Shown: positions 1 through 9,131, counted from the first letter of the stretch. The stretch: 64,000 bases of DNA from Sphingopyxis flava (GCF_900168005.1 NZ_FUYP01000001.1:1-64000); one strand, 5' to 3'. Program-made: numbers and translations. The notes: generated by a model from the sequence alone, not told the origin.

Positions 1-255
1 CTTATCCCCGACCTGCTCAGGCTGATCGATCAGTTCGCCGCCAGCCCCCTCAAGTCCCTCGCCGATACCCTGACCAGCTGGCTCGAGCCCGTCGCCCGCA
101 TGTGGCGCTTTTCCAGGAACAATGGAATCACCGAGGGCTTTCACACAAAGATGGAGATGATCTCGCGCCGCGCGTTCGGCTTCCGAAACTTTCACAACTA
201 CCGCTTGCGCGTCCTCGCTCTTTGCGGTTGGAATGGCGTCATCAATCGGGTCTGA
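1..255 (+). CDS. ISL3-family transposase, C-terminal part
   Basis: This is the 3' end of a transposase gene that begins before the window. The 84 visible residues carry the conserved tail of ISL3 transposases: the NGxTEGFHxKxxxISRRAFGFRNF block with the glutamate that completes the DDE triad, then a short basic/hydrophobic tail. The frame is intact up to TGA at 253-255, so nothing visible shows that the copy is dead. It would catalyse cut-and-paste movement of the surrounding IS. Family-level assignment is confident; the subgroup cannot be told from this fragment. Confidence 0.8.
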   Translation, partial: LIPDLLRLIDQFAASPLKSLADTLTSWLEPVARMWRFSRNNGITEGFHTKMEMISRRAFGFRNFHNYRLRVLALCGWNGVINRV

Positions 256-288
256 TCCACCCTCATCCCCCGTTCACGGGGAAGAGCC
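1..288 (+). mobile_element. Right end of an ISL3-type insertion sequence (partial)
   Basis: The open frame from base 1 to the stop at 253-255 encodes the last 84 residues of a transposase. It ends with the segment NGITEGFHTKMEMISRRAFG followed by FRNFHNYRLRVL, typical of the C terminus of ISL3-family (DDE_Tnp_ISL3) transposases. Downstream, ACGGGGAAGAGCC at 276-288 looks like the right terminal inverted repeat, because ISL3 ends commonly begin GGCTCTT. The left end lies outside the window. The element stops about seven bases before the 3' CCA of the tRNA-Tyr gene. The IS edge is an inference; it needs the left end to prove it. Confidence 0.75.
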
Positions 289-294
289 GGAAAA

Positions 295-380
295 TGGTGG
301 ACAGGGCTGGATTCGAACCAGCGTACGGAAACCCGGGCAGATTTACAGTCTGCTGCCTTTAACCACTCGGCCACCTGTCC
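295..380 (-). tRNA. tRNA-Tyr (GTA)
   Basis: Read on the minus strand, the gene begins GGACAGG at 380 and ends CCTGTCC-A-CCA at 295. The 7-bp acceptor stem pairs perfectly, CCA is encoded, and the T-arm TTCGAAT loop is present. The anticodon loop sits in CTGTAAAT, giving anticodon GTA (Tyr). Its 86-nt length fits a class II tRNA with a long variable arm. An IS end lies only about 7 bp beyond its 3' end. Confidence 0.95.
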
Positions 381-459
381 ATGGGGCCCCTGCGGGGAAG
401 CGGTCCAATGGCGAAACGGCGCTTGCCTGTCAATGGCAGTCATGGGAAAGGCGCGCCAT

Positions 460-1227
460 ATGAGACAATTTTCCCGCCACCGCCGCCCCGGCGGCCAGTC
501 GCCCAAGGGACAAGGCATCCGCTTTTGGGGCCGCCATGCCGTTCTCGCCGCACTCGACAACCCTGAGCGACGCATCAAGCGCATCTGGGGGACACGCGAG
601 GCGATCGGTCAGCTCGACCTGCCCTCCGCCCTCCCCGTCAGCTACGCAGACGTGACGGACCTTGCACGGCTGGTCGCGCGCGATGCCCCGCACCAGGGCT
701 TGGTGATCGAAGTCGACCCGCTCGACAGCCCCTATCTTGGCGACATATTGCGGGAAGAAAGCGACGCGGGACGCCGGAGCCCGCTCGTCGTCCTCGATCA
801 GGTCACCGATCCGCATAATATCGGCGCGGTGCTCCGATCGGCCGCGGCCTTCGACGCGGCCGCAATCATCACGCAGGACAGGCATAGCCCGCCCGAAAGC
901 GGGGTCATTGCGCGCGCCGCGTCAGGCGCGCTCGAAACCGTGCCGTGGGTACGGGTCGTCAATCTTTCGCGTGCGCTCGAGGAAATCGCCGAGGCACAAT
1001 ATTGGCGTATCGGGCTGACCGGCGAGACCGAGACCACGCTCGGCGAGACGCTCGACGGCAGCAAGGTCGCGCTCGTTCTTGGTTCGGAAGGCGACGGAAT
1101 GAGGCACAATGTCATGGAACATTGCGACGTTCTTGCGCGGCTGCCGATCTCGCCGCGGATGGAAAGCCTCAACATCTCGAACGCCGCAGCTATCGCGCTC
1201 TACGCGGTGGCGACGGCGGGGGCATAG
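460..1227 (+). CDS. rlmB: TrmH/SpoU-family 23S rRNA 2'-O-ribose methyltransferase (RlmB-like)
   Basis: This is a SAM-dependent SPOUT methyltransferase, probably modifying G2251 of 23S rRNA as RlmB does. An N-terminal substrate-binding domain (about residues 15-95, with FWGRHAVLAAL) precedes the trefoil-knot domain. The three SPOUT motifs are visible: TDPHNIGAVLRSA near 115-128 (Asn120 and Arg126), LVLGSEGDGM near 205-214, and PISPRMESLNISNAAAI near 229-245. The 255-residue length fits the family. I chose ATG 460 because GGGAAAGG lies 6-13 bases upstream; ATGs at 433 and 442 are in frame but lack a good ribosome site. It is divergent from tRNA-Tyr. The exact target base is inferred. Confidence 0.85.
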   Translation: MRQFSRHRRPGGQSPKGQGIRFWGRHAVLAALDNPERRIKRIWGTREAIGQLDLPSALPVSYADVTDLARLVARDAPHQGLVIEVDPLDSPYLGDILREESDAGRRSPLVVLDQVTDPHNIGAVLRSAAAFDAAAIITQDRHSPPESGVIARAASGALETVPWVRVVNLSRALEEIAEAQYWRIGLTGETETTLGETLDGSKVALVLGSEGDGMRHNVMEHCDVLARLPISPRMESLNISNAAAIALYAVATAGA

Positions 1228-1274
1228 ACGCGCACCCAGCAAGGGCCGGGAGCTCTTGTTCTTGTCGAAGGCTG

Positions 1275-1299
1275 GTCATCCCGATGCTCGCCGGATGAC
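1275..1299. terminator. Possible weak bidirectional hairpin
   Basis: GTCATCC (1275-1281) and GGATGAC (1293-1299) form a 7-bp stem with an 11-base loop, midway between the convergent rlmB and ferredoxin genes. No T-run follows on either strand, so termination here is only suggested by position. Confidence 0.3.
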
Positions 1300-1306
1300 G
1301 AGGAGT

Positions 1307-1624
1307 TCAGTCCTCCTCGGCGATCCGGACCTTGAGACCGTCGAGGGCCTCGCTGAACGGGATCTGGCACGACAGACGCGAATTTTCATCGCGATCGCTG
1401 GTCGAATCGAGCAAGTCATTCTCATCCTCGCTCATCGCAGGCAGCACGTCCTTGTTGCCGGCCTCGACATGGACGTGGCAGGTCGCGCACGAACAGCAAC
1501 CACCGCATAGCGCGAGCAGCTCGTCAAAGCCCGCATCGCGAATATTCTCCATCACGGTCAGGCTGGTGTCGCCTTCGATCTCATGTTCGGTCCCGTCGCG
1601 CGTCACCACAATCAGCTTGGCCAT
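1307..1624 (-). CDS. [2Fe-2S] ferredoxin, adrenodoxin type
   Basis: This small electron carrier binds one [2Fe-2S] cluster. The ligands are Cys40, Cys46, Cys49 and Cys86, in the C-x5-C-x2-C-x36-C spacing of vertebrate-type/adrenodoxin ferredoxins. The protein is acidic, 105 residues long, and begins MAKLIVV. I placed the start at 1624, where GGGGACG precedes ATG; an in-frame upstream ATG at 1636 is less likely. Such ferredoxins serve cytochrome P450s, Fe-S cluster assembly or ring-hydroxylating oxygenases. No P450 or isc gene is next to it, so the partner is unknown. Confidence 0.9.
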   Translation of the reverse strand: MAKLIVVTRDGTEHEIEGDTSLTVMENIRDAGFDELLALCGGCCSCATCHVHVEAGNKDVLPAMSEDENDLLDSTSDRDENSRLSCQIPFSEALDGLKVRIAEED

Positions 1625-1728
1625 GCTCGTCCCCATATCGTTCGATTCGCATGGGGCTATGTCGCGCGTTGCACGTCAAATCAAGCGTTGCTAAGAGCAA
1701 CGAAGGGAACAAAAAGGGAATATCGTAT

Positions 1729-2346
1729 ATGGGATTGGGCCAGGATGAGCTGAACGCCGGAATCGACGCGCTGGCCAGGATCGAGCCGCATTTCGCGCGC
1801 GCGCTCGGCCATGCCGGCTATCCCGAACCGCGCATTCGCGAGCCGGGATATACGACCCTGCTCCGCACGATCGTTGGGCAGCAGGTCAGCGTCGCTGCCG
1901 CCAATTCGATCTGGAAAAAGCTCGAAGCGGCGTTCGGCGAGGGCTGCCCCGCCGAGGCCATGGCCGCGGCCGAGTTCGATGCGCTGCGCGCCTGCGGCCT
2001 GTCGGCGCAGAAACAAAGCTATGCCAAGAGCCTCGCGAAGCTCATTCTCGAAGGGGAACTCGATTTCGCCGCGCTCCCCGCTGACGATGAGGAGGCGATT
2101 GCGCTCCTCACCAAGGTCAAGGGAATCGGGCGCTGGTCTGCCGAAATCTACCTGTTGTTTGCCGAAGGACGCCCCGACATCTGGCCCGCGGGCGATCTCG
2201 CGGTGCAAGAAGCGGTCGGCCGCATATTGCAGCTCGGCGAGCGTCCGAGCGAAAAGGCGGTGCGCACGCTCGCTGAACCCTGGCGGCCCCACCGGGGCGC
2301 AGCGGCAATCTTCAGCTGGCACTGCTATAATATGGCTGTGATCTGA
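1729..2346 (+). CDS. DNA-3-methyladenine glycosylase II (AlkA-like, HhH-GPD)
   Basis: This enzyme removes alkylated purines from DNA, starting base-excision repair in the cytoplasm. The helix-hairpin-helix is at residues 127-145 (LTKVKGIGRWSAEIYLLFA). The catalytic aspartate is Asp156 in PAGDLAVQ, followed by the usual GPD region. The 205-residue protein lacks the N-terminal AlkA_N domain of E. coli AlkA, so it is closer to yeast Mag1 or short AlkA forms. The start at 1729 is supported by AAAAAGGGAA about 8 bases upstream. It stands alone between divergent ferredoxin and a short NTF2-like gene. Confidence 0.88.
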   Translation: MGLGQDELNAGIDALARIEPHFARALGHAGYPEPRIREPGYTTLLRTIVGQQVSVAAANSIWKKLEAAFGEGCPAEAMAAAEFDALRACGLSAQKQSYAKSLAKLILEGELDFAALPADDEEAIALLTKVKGIGRWSAEIYLLFAEGRPDIWPAGDLAVQEAVGRILQLGERPSEKAVRTLAEPWRPHRGAAAIFSWHCYNMAVI

Positions 2347-2381
2347 TACGGGGTTCGCGATCAGCTTCTGGGGAGATTCGC

Positions 2382-2783
2382 ATGACCGCCACCCGCGAAA
2401 TCGTCGCCGCCTATTACGCCGCCTTCAACGCGGGCGATACGGGCGCGATGCTCGCCCTTGTCGCAGACGATCTCCGCCACGATGTCAATCAGGGCTCGCC
2501 CCGCCGGAGCAAGGCTCTGTTCGCAGAATTCAACGCGCACATGACGCGCTGCTACCGCGAGGAGCTCACCGACATGGTGATCTTTGCCCAAGGCAACCGC
2601 GCTGCCGCAGAGTTTGTCGTCAACGGCACCTATCTCGCGACCGACGAAGGTCTGCCCGAGGCGACGGGTCAGACCTATCGCCTTCCCGCCGGCGCCTTCC
2701 TGTCAGTCAATGATGCCGGGCTGATCGAGCGCATCACCACCTATTACAATCTTTCGGACTGGCTGCGGCAGGTTGGGGCATGA
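2382..2783 (+). CDS. NTF2-like / ketosteroid-isomerase-related protein
   Basis: This 133-residue protein has the cone-shaped NTF2/SnoaL-like fold signature. It opens with an EIVAAYYAAFNAGDTGAMLALVADDL segment, typical of the SnoaL/steroid isomerase superfamily, and ends with YNLSDWLRQVG. Its substrate cannot be told. It overlaps the following GNAT gene by four bases (ATGA at 2780-2783), so the two are almost certainly co-translated and may act on one metabolite. GGGGAG lies 7 bases before ATG 2382. Confidence 0.75.
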   Translation: MTATREIVAAYYAAFNAGDTGAMLALVADDLRHDVNQGSPRRSKALFAEFNAHMTRCYREELTDMVIFAQGNRAAAEFVVNGTYLATDEGLPEATGQTYRLPAGAFLSVNDAGLIERITTYYNLSDWLRQVGA

Positions 2784-3367
2784 CGCTGACTGTCGTGCCG
2801 GTCACCGGCGCCGGGTTAGCCGAAGTCATCCCGGAGCTCGCGAGGCTGCGCATCGCGGTATTCCGCGCCTTTCCCTATCTCTACGATGGCGATGCGGAAT
2901 ATGAGGCCGATTATCTCTCGGCCTTTGCGGCTGCCGAAGGCGCACTCGTCGTTGTTGCCCGCGACGGCACTGACATCGTCGGCGCCGCGACCGCGGCACC
3001 GCTCGCGGCGCAGGATGCGGCCTGGCGAAAGCCGCTCGCCTCGGCTGGCTTTGACATTGGTCGGACCTTCTATTTCGGCGAATCGGTGTTGCTCGAAAGC
3101 TATCGCGGCCGCGGGATCGGCCACGCCTTTTTCGACCACCGCGAGGCGCAGGCGCGCGCGCTCGGCGCCGCAACCGCTGCCTTCTGCAGCGTCGTCCGCG
3201 GGCAAGATCACCCCGCCCGGCCCGCCCCATATCGCCCGCTCGACAGTTTCTGGCGCAAACGCGGCTATGCACCGCTCAATGGCGTGACCGCCTGGTTCGA
3301 CTGGAAAACGGTGGGCGGGCTGGAGGAAGAACCGCACGAGCTGCAATATTGGACACGGAGCCTGTAG
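2780..3367 (+). CDS. GNAT-family N-acetyltransferase
   Basis: This is a 195-residue GCN5-related acetyltransferase, predicted to move an acetyl group from acetyl-CoA to an amine. The acetyl-CoA loop is visible as ESVLLESYRGRGIGHAFFDH near residues 101-120, matching the RxGxG/A motif. The substrate is unknown. Its start overlaps the stop of the NTF2-like gene, giving translational coupling. The C-terminal WTRSL motif follows an acidic stretch. It is convergent with tig, with a hairpin between them. Confidence 0.8.
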   Translation: MTLTVVPVTGAGLAEVIPELARLRIAVFRAFPYLYDGDAEYEADYLSAFAAAEGALVVVARDGTDIVGAATAAPLAAQDAAWRKPLASAGFDIGRTFYFGESVLLESYRGRGIGHAFFDHREAQARALGAATAAFCSVVRGQDHPARPAPYRPLDSFWRKRGYAPLNGVTAWFDWKTVGGLEEEPHELQYWTRSL

Positions 3368-3440
3368 GCCCGCAGCTTGCGGGGAGCGGGCGCGCGATCA
3401 GGGACTTGTCGCAGGCCCGGCGCCATCTTCGACCGACCAA

Positions 3441-3472
3441 GAAAATGGCCGGGTGAATCGCTCCACCCGGCC
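3441..3472 (-). terminator. Intrinsic terminator of tig
   Basis: GGCCGGGTG (3447-3455) and CACCCGGCC (3464-3472) form a perfect 9-bp GC-rich stem with an 8-base loop. Read on the minus strand the stem is followed by ATTTTC, so this is a textbook rho-independent terminator just after the tig stop codon. Confidence 0.8.
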
Positions 3473-3496
3473 GTTCGATCTTCGCCAAAGCAGAGC

Positions 3497-5071
3497 TTAC
3501 TTCTTGGCGGCAGCCTTCTTCGCCGGCGCCTTCTTGGCGGCCGGCTTTTCGTCCGCGGCATCCTTCTCGGCCTTGGGCGCTGCGGCCTTCTTCGCCGGTG
3601 CCTTCTTGGCGGGGGTTTTCTCGGCCTTGGCCTCTTCCTTCACCGCTTCCTTCTTGGCCGCCGGCTTTTTCGCAGCGGTCTTCTTCGCCGGCTTGTGGTC
3701 GTGGTCATGGTCGTGTCCACACCCCGGGCCGTGGACGTGATCGTCGTCTGCCTCAATCGCCGCCTCGATCTCTTCGCGCGTCACTTCGCGGTCGGTGATC
3801 TCGGCCTTTTCGAAGAGGAAGTCGACGACCTTGTCTTCATAGAGCGGGGCGCGGAGCTGCGCGGCAGCGAGCGCGTCCTGCTGGACATATTCGACGAAGC
3901 GCTGGCGATCCTCAGGGCGATACTGCTGCGCCGCCTGCATGATCAGCCGCTGCATTTCCTGGTTCGAAACCTGCACGCCGTTCGCCTGACCGATTTCCGA
4001 GAGAAGCAGGCCAAGACGGACGCGGCGAACCGCGATTGAGCGATATTCGTCGCGATCTTTTTCGAGTTCGGCCTTCGCTGCCTCGGGGTCCTCCTCGTGG
4101 CTCGCCTCATGTTCGAGCTGCTGCCAGATCTGGTTGAATTCGGCCTCGACCATCGTCGGGGGAACCTCAAAGTCATGGTTCGCCGCGAGCTGATCGAGCA
4201 GCTTGCGCTTCATGTATGTGCGGGTCAGGCCGTTGAGCTCCTGCTCGACCTGATCCTTCATCAGCTCCTTGAGCTTGTCGAGGCTTTCAAGCCCGAGCGA
4301 CTTTGCAAACTCGTCGTCGATCCTGCTCTCGGCGGGAATCTTGACCTGTTTCACGGTGACTGCGAACTCGGCCGCCTTGCCCTTCAGCGTGTCGACCGGA
4401 TAATCCTCGGGGAAGCTGACCTTGACGGTCTTCTCGTCGCCGGTTTTCACACCGACGAGCTGATCCTCGAAACCCGGAATAAGCTGGCCCGAGCCAATCT
4501 CGACCGCCATGTCCTCGCCCGTGCCGCCGTCGAAGGCGACGCCGTCGACGCTACCGGCGAAGTCAATGATGACCTGGTCGCCGCTCGCGGCCTTCTTCGT
4601 CTTCGGCGCATCCTCGAAGCGCTTCATCTGCGCTGCGAATTCTTCGATCTTCGCCATCACCGCCTTATCATCAGCGGGAACCGTCAGCCGCTCGAGCGTC
4701 AGCCCGTCGATCGACGGCGTTTCGATCTCGGGCAGCACTTCGAGCGCAACGGTGATTTCGGCGTCCTTGCCGCGCTCATAACCATCGGCGAGGCTGACTG
4801 CGGGCTGCAGCGCAGGGCGCAGCTTCTCATTCGTCATAAGGTCGCGGACGCCCTGGTCGATCGCTTTGTTGAGCGCGTCGGCCGACAGCGCCTCGCCATG
4901 CATCTTGCGGATGAGGTTCGGCGGCACCTTGCCGGGACGGAAGCCGGGCATGCGCACCGTGGGGGCAATGCTCTTTACTTCGTCATCGACGCGCGCATCG
5001 ATATCCTGCGCGGTGATGGTCAGGCGATATTCGCGCTTCAGGCCTTCGTTCAGCGTTTCGACGGTCTTCAT
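3497..5071 (-). CDS. tig: Trigger factor (ribosome-bound chaperone/PPIase)
   Basis: Trigger factor binds the ribosome at the exit tunnel and folds nascent chains. The ribosome-binding signature GFRPGKVP is at residues 43-50. The FKBP-type prolyl isomerase domain covers about 160-245, and the chaperone arms about 250-440. The protein is 524 residues, against roughly 430-450 usually. The extra length is a His/Asp-rich stretch at 442-459 followed by a Lys/Ala/Pro-rich tail at 460-524 resembling histone H1. I chose ATG 5071 because MKTVETLNEG matches family N termini. It lies 59 bp downstream of tRNA-Leu. The clpP gene often found next to tig is not here. Confidence 0.95.
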   Translation of the reverse strand: MKTVETLNEGLKREYRLTITAQDIDARVDDEVKSIAPTVRMPGFRPGKVPPNLIRKMHGEALSADALNKAIDQGVRDLMTNEKLRPALQPAVSLADGYERGKDAEITVALEVLPEIETPSIDGLTLERLTVPADDKAVMAKIEEFAAQMKRFEDAPKTKKAASGDQVIIDFAGSVDGVAFDGGTGEDMAVEIGSGQLIPGFEDQLVGVKTGDEKTVKVSFPEDYPVDTLKGKAAEFAVTVKQVKIPAESRIDDEFAKSLGLESLDKLKELMKDQVEQELNGLTRTYMKRKLLDQLAANHDFEVPPTMVEAEFNQIWQQLEHEASHEEDPEAAKAELEKDRDEYRSIAVRRVRLGLLLSEIGQANGVQVSNQEMQRLIMQAAQQYRPEDRQRFVEYVQQDALAAAQLRAPLYEDKVVDFLFEKAEITDREVTREEIEAAIEADDDHVHGPGCGHDHDHDHKPAKKTAAKKPAAKKEAVKEEAKAEKTPAKKAPAKKAAAPKAEKDAADEKPAAKKAPAKKAAAKK

Positions 5072-5130
5072 TGCCTTGATCTTGTCCTTGCTCAAAAACT
5101 CGTATGTTTCCCGGCCTTGCGTCAGCGAAC

Positions 5131-5215
5131 TGGTGCGGGCGAAGGGACTCGAACCCCCACATCTTGCGATACTGGTACCTAAAACCAGCGCGTCTACCAA
5201 TTCCGCCACGCCCGC
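5131..5215 (-). tRNA. tRNA-Leu (TAG)
   Basis: Read on the minus strand the gene runs from GCGGGCG at 5215 to CGCCCGC-A-CCA at 5131. The anticodon stem CTGGT/ACCAG encloses TTTAGGT, giving anticodon TAG. The 85-nt length with a long variable arm fits tRNA-Leu, and CCA is encoded. It lies upstream of tig on the same strand, an arrangement common in alphaproteobacteria. Confidence 0.95.
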
Positions 5216-5384
5216 GTGAAAAGCTGTCAGCCGGGTGCACGAAGCCATGCGCTGCCGCGCACGCCCGTGCGGGCCGGGCGGCGCTATAGCAGACGGGGAG
5301 CCGAGGGCAAGGGCGAACGCCCGATAATCGAGGGAGCCGGAACGCTGATCGCGCCGGCACGTTGATCAGGCAAGGAGATTTGCC

Positions 5385-5582
5385 ATGGCCAGCACGCCCA
5401 ATCCGCTATCCAATCCGAAACCCGACACAATCGAACCTCAGTCGCCGCCCGAAAAACCGGTGCAACCGACACCCCTTGAAGACCCCGCGGGCCAGCCGAC
5501 AGAGATCCCCGGCAATCCGGGAGGCGACGACTTCGATGCGCCCGGCCGCGGCCCCAGCGAGGTGCCGCCCGGGCCAGTATAA
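5385..5582 (+). CDS. Proline-rich small hypothetical protein
   Basis: This gene encodes 65 residues, about a third of them proline, with many Glu, Asp and Pro pairs and no predicted fold, signal peptide or membrane segment. It is preceded by a strong ribosome site (AAGGAGA, 6 bases before ATG 5385), which is the main reason to accept it as real. Short acidic proline-rich proteins of this kind are seen in sphingomonads, but I know of no function. It stands alone between tRNA-Leu (divergent) and gatB (convergent). Confidence 0.6.
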   Translation: MASTPNPLSNPKPDTIEPQSPPEKPVQPTPLEDPAGQPTEIPGNPGGDDFDAPGRGPSEVPPGPV

Positions 5583-5775
5583 CTTCGCCGGCGCAGGGAA
5601 CAGGATGGGCTGAGCATGGACGCTGGGGTCTGCTCCGGCAGTAAGAAGCGCCGCAAGACAAGGCTCACCGGTCGAAGACGCAGCTCATCCCAACGAAGAG
5701 TCGAAAAAGAGCTCCCTTGGCCAATTCGTGCACAGCCCCCCGAGTTCGGGTTAGCCGTCCTTGCCTTATCTCAAC

Positions 5776-7248
5776 TCACGCTCGCCCGAGCGCCTTCCTC
5801 AGAAGTTCGTTCACCACCTGCGGGTTTGCCTTGCCCTGCATCGCCTTCATCGTCTGCCCGACAAAGAATCCGAAGAGCGCCTCCTTGCCCGCCTTATATT
5901 GCTCGACCTTGTCGGCATTGGCGGCGAGGACCCTGGCAATTTCGGCCTCAATCGCGCCGGTATCGCTCGTCTGCTTGAGACCTTCGCGCTCAACGATCGC
6001 CGCGGCGCCGTCGCCGGTCTCGAGCATCTTTTCGAAGACCTGCTTGGCGATCGTCCCCGAAATCGTGCCGTCGGCGACAAGACCGAGCAGTTCAGCCGCC
6101 TGCACCGGGCTCACCGGCGATTCGGAGATGTCCTTGCCGAGCCGGTTCAAAGCGCCGAACAATTCGCTCGTCACCCAGTTCGCCGCCGCAACCGGCTTCG
6201 CGCCCGCCTCGAGCAGCGCGTCGAACCAGCGCGCCGCCTCGACCTCCGCGGTCAGCACGTCGGCATTATAGGCAGAAATCCCGGCAGCAATGTAGCGCGC
6301 GCGCTTGGCGTCGGGCAGTTCGGGCAGGCTTGCGCGGCATTCTTCAAGAAACGCATCATCAAGTTCGAGCGGCAACAGGTCGGGATCAGGGAAATAGCGG
6401 TAATCATGCGCGTCTTCCTTCGAGCGCATCGACCGGGTCTCGTTGCGGTCGGGATCGTAAAGCCGCGTTTCCTGCACCACCGTGCCGCCGCTCTCGATGA
6501 GCTCGATCTGGCGCTTCGCCTCGCTCTCGATAACCGCCATCACGAAGCGCACCGAATTGACATTCTTCGTCTCGGTGCGCGTGCCGAATTCATCGCCCGG
6601 GCGCCGCACACTGACATTGACGTCGGCCCGCATCGAGCCTTCTTCCATATTGCCATCGCACGAGCCCACATAGCGCAGGATCGAGCGTAGTTTGCGGACA
6701 TAAGCCCCCGCTTCTGCCGGCGAGCGCATGTCGGGGCGCGAGACAATCTCCATCAGCGCGACACCCGAGCGGTTGAGGTCAACATAGCTCATCGAGGGGT
6801 GCTGATCGTGCATCAGCTTGCCAGCATCCTGCTCGACATGGATGCGCTCGATCCCGACCCGCTTCGCCTCCGGGATTCCCGCTTTCTCATCCGCCTCGAT
6901 CGTCAGCGAACCTTCGCCAACAAGTGGATGGTAAAGCTGAGAAATCTGGTAACCCTGCGGAAGATCGGCATAGAAATAATTCTTGCGGTCGAAGCGCGAC
7001 CATTTGTTGATCACGGCATCGATCGCCATCCCGGTGCGCACCGCCTGGCGGATGCACTCGCGGTTCGGCACCGGCAGCATCCCCGGCATGGCGGCGTCGA
7101 CGAGCGAGACCTGCGTGTTCGGCTCCGCCCCGAACGCTGTCGCGGCGCCCGAGAACAGCTTGGCGTTGGAGGTGACCTGCGCATGGACCTCGAGGCCAAT
7201 CACGACCTCCCATTCGCCGGTTTCGCCCTTGATGCGGTATTCAGACAT
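5776..7248 (-). CDS. gatB: Asp-tRNA(Asn)/Glu-tRNA(Gln) amidotransferase subunit B
   Basis: GatB binds the misacylated tRNA and activates its side chain with ATP; ammonia comes from GatA. The protein is 490 residues. The N-terminal cradle motif [11 protein letters not shown] is at residues 11-21, and the YxYFPDPDL motif near 295 is characteristic. The C-terminal YqeY-like tail ends [15 protein letters not shown] 7248 follows AAGGAACGGAAG; the upstream in-frame start is rejected. It lies 99 bp after gatA on the same strand. Presence of GatCAB implies that Gln-tRNA and/or Asn-tRNA is made by the indirect route. Confidence 0.97.
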   Translation of the reverse strand: MSEYRIKGETGEWEVVIGLEVHAQVTSNAKLFSGAATAFGAEPNTQVSLVDAAMPGMLPVPNRECIRQAVRTGMAIDAVINKWSRFDRKNYFYADLPQGYQISQLYHPLVGEGSLTIEADEKAGIPEAKRVGIERIHVEQDAGKLMHDQHPSMSYVDLNRSGVALMEIVSRPDMRSPAEAGAYVRKLRSILRYVGSCDGNMEEGSMRADVNVSVRRPGDEFGTRTETKNVNSVRFVMAVIESEAKRQIELIESGGTVVQETRLYDPDRNETRSMRSKEDAHDYRYFPDPDLLPLELDDAFLEECRASLPELPDAKRARYIAAGISAYNADVLTAEVEAARWFDALLEAGAKPVAAANWVTSELFGALNRLGKDISESPVSPVQAAELLGLVADGTISGTIAKQVFEKMLETGDGAAAIVEREGLKQTSDTGAIEAEIARVLAANADKVEQYKAGKEALFGFFVGQTMKAMQGKANPQVVNELLRKALGRA

Positions 7249-7347
7249 CTTCCGTTCCTTCATGTGTCCCCGCAAGAGGCGGAGACCCAGTGCGGGGCAG
7301 CGCGAGGCCGCTCTGGGCCCCCGCTTTCGCGGGAGCGCGCCGCTAGA

Positions 7348-8829
7348 TCACCACCATTTCTCAGCCCGAGCCGTGAAGCCCGCGCGCTCCTCGATCGCGA
7401 GCCCGGCGTTGAGCACGCCCTGCTCGTCGAACGCCTTGCCGATAATCTGCAGCCCAAGCGGCAATCCTTCGCGATTGAGCGCTGCGGGAACCGACATCGC
7501 GGGCAATCCGGCAAGGCTTGCCGGCACGGCGAACACGTCGTTGAGGTACATCGATAACGGATCGGCGGTTTTCTCGCCCAGCCCGAACGCCGCCGACGGC
7601 GCGGTGGGGGCGAGGATCACATCGCAGCTTTCGAAGGCGGTGTTGAAATCGCGCGCGATCAGCGTGCGCACCTTCTGCGCCTGCGTATAATAGGCGTCAT
7701 AGAAGCCTGCCGAGAGCACATAGGTACCGATCATGATGCGGCGCTTGACCTCAGGGCCGAAGCCTTCGGCGCGCGTCGCGGCATACATGTCCTGAAGACC
7801 CGCGCCCTGCGGCAGATCGCGCAGGCCATATCGCACGCCGTCATAGCGCGCGAGGTTGGACGAGGCTTCGGCCGGCGCGATGATATAATAAGCCGGGAGC
7901 GCATATTTGGTATGCGGCAGGCTGATCTCGACGACCTCGGCGCCCGCATCCTTCAGCATCGCAATCCCTGCGTCCCACATCGCATCAATGTCGGGGTCGA
8001 TGCCGTCGAGGCGATATTCCTTCGGAATTCCGACCTTCTTCCCCTTGAGATCACTCGACAAAGCGGCTTCCCAATTGGGCACCGGCAGGTCAAGGCTGGT
8101 CGCGTCCTTGGGGTCGAAGCCCGCCATAGTCTCGAGCAGGATCGCGCAGTCGCGAACATCGCGCGCCATCGGCCCTGCCTGGTCGAGCGAGCTTGCGAAG
8201 GCGACGATACCCCAGCGCGAGCAGCGGCCATAGGTCGGCTTGATCCCCGAAATTCCGGTGAAGGCCGCAGGCTGGCGGATCGAGCCGCCGGTGTCGGTAC
8301 CGGTGGCGGCGGGGCAGAGCCGCGCCGCGATCGCGGCCGAGCTGCCGCCCGACGATCCCCCAGGGGCAAGCGCAGCGTTGCCGCCGTCCTTGCGCCGCCA
8401 CGGGCTGATGACATTGCCGAAATAGCTCGTCTCGTTAGACGATCCCATCGCGAACTGGTCAAGGTTGAGCTTGCCCAGCATGCCGCAGCCTGCATCCCAC
8501 AATTTCTGCGATACCGTCGACTCATAGCGCGGAACGAAACCCTCAAGCATATGGCTGGCGGCGGTGGTCTGAACGCCGTGGGTTGCGAACAAATCCTTCA
8601 TGCCGATCGGCACGCCCGACAAAGGCTTCAGCGTCCCCGCGGCGCGATCGGCATCGGCCTGCTTTGCCGCCGCGATCGCATGGTCGGGCGTCTCGACGAT
8701 GAAGGCGTTGAGCACCTTCGCGCCTGCGACATTGGCGTTGAACGCCTCGGCCACCTCGACGGCGCTGAAATCGCCCGCGCGGTGCCCGTCGCGGATCTGC
8801 GCGACGGTGAGGTTCGTAAGATCACTCAT
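7348..8829 (-). CDS. gatA: Asp-tRNA(Asn)/Glu-tRNA(Gln) amidotransferase subunit A
   Basis: GatA is the glutaminase of the GatCAB complex and releases ammonia for transamidation. It is an amidase-signature enzyme of 493 residues. The catalytic Lys lies in [12 protein letters not shown] and the Ser-cisSer pair in the [12 protein letters not shown] stretch, with [12 protein letters not shown] following. Its start codon overlaps the gatC stop codon (TAATG at 8828-8832 region), so the two are translationally coupled. Length and motifs are normal. Confidence 0.97.
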   Translation of the reverse strand: MSDLTNLTVAQIRDGHRAGDFSAVEVAEAFNANVAGAKVLNAFIVETPDHAIAAAKQADADRAAGTLKPLSGVPIGMKDLFATHGVQTTAASHMLEGFVPRYESTVSQKLWDAGCGMLGKLNLDQFAMGSSNETSYFGNVISPWRRKDGGNAALAPGGSSGGSSAAIAARLCPAATGTDTGGSIRQPAAFTGISGIKPTYGRCSRWGIVAFASSLDQAGPMARDVRDCAILLETMAGFDPKDATSLDLPVPNWEAALSSDLKGKKVGIPKEYRLDGIDPDIDAMWDAGIAMLKDAGAEVVEISLPHTKYALPAYYIIAPAEASSNLARYDGVRYGLRDLPQGAGLQDMYAATRAEGFGPEVKRRIMIGTYVLSAGFYDAYYTQAQKVRTLIARDFNTAFESCDVILAPTAPSAAFGLGEKTADPLSMYLNDVFAVPASLAGLPAMSVPAALNREGLPLGLQIIGKAFDEQGVLNAGLAIEERAGFTARAEKWW

Positions 8830-9131
8830 TATTCGATTACCTTGGGAACGCCGAAGAAGCCGTGCTGCGGCGCGGGCGCATTGGCGAGTATGTCGTCGCG
8901 GCGGTTGCCGCCGGTGAGCGGGTCGGCGTCGACGACATCGTCGCGCAGCCGGAGCTTGTTGGGGATCACCGCGGTCATCGGCTCAACCCCGGTCACATCC
9001 ACCTCGGCGAGTTGCTCGACCCAGCCCAAGATGCCGTTGAGTTCGCCTTCCATCGCGGCGGCTTCCGCATCGCTGATCGCGATGCGCGCCAGCGACGCGA
9101 TCTTTCTTACCGTATCCTGATCGATTGCCAT
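8829..9131 (-). CDS. gatC: Asp-tRNA(Asn)/Glu-tRNA(Gln) amidotransferase subunit C
   Basis: GatC is the 100-residue linker that wraps GatA and GatB together. The N-terminal helix [20 protein letters not shown] and the central [17 protein letters not shown] motif are typical of the family. ATG 9131 fits the family start; an upstream in-frame codon at 9170 would add an unconserved extension. It is the first gene of the gatCAB run and shares one base with gatA. Confidence 0.95.
   Translation of the reverse strand: MAIDQDTVRKIASLARIAISDAEAAAMEGELNGILGWVEQLAEVDVTGVEPMTAVIPNKLRLRDDVVDADPLTGGNRRDDILANAPAPQHGFFGVPKVIE

Noticed and set aside
5616-5775. Start of plus-strand frames running into gatB
   Set aside because: They continue antisense through gatB with no conserved motif; the 190-bp gap before gatB's end holds nothing I can support.
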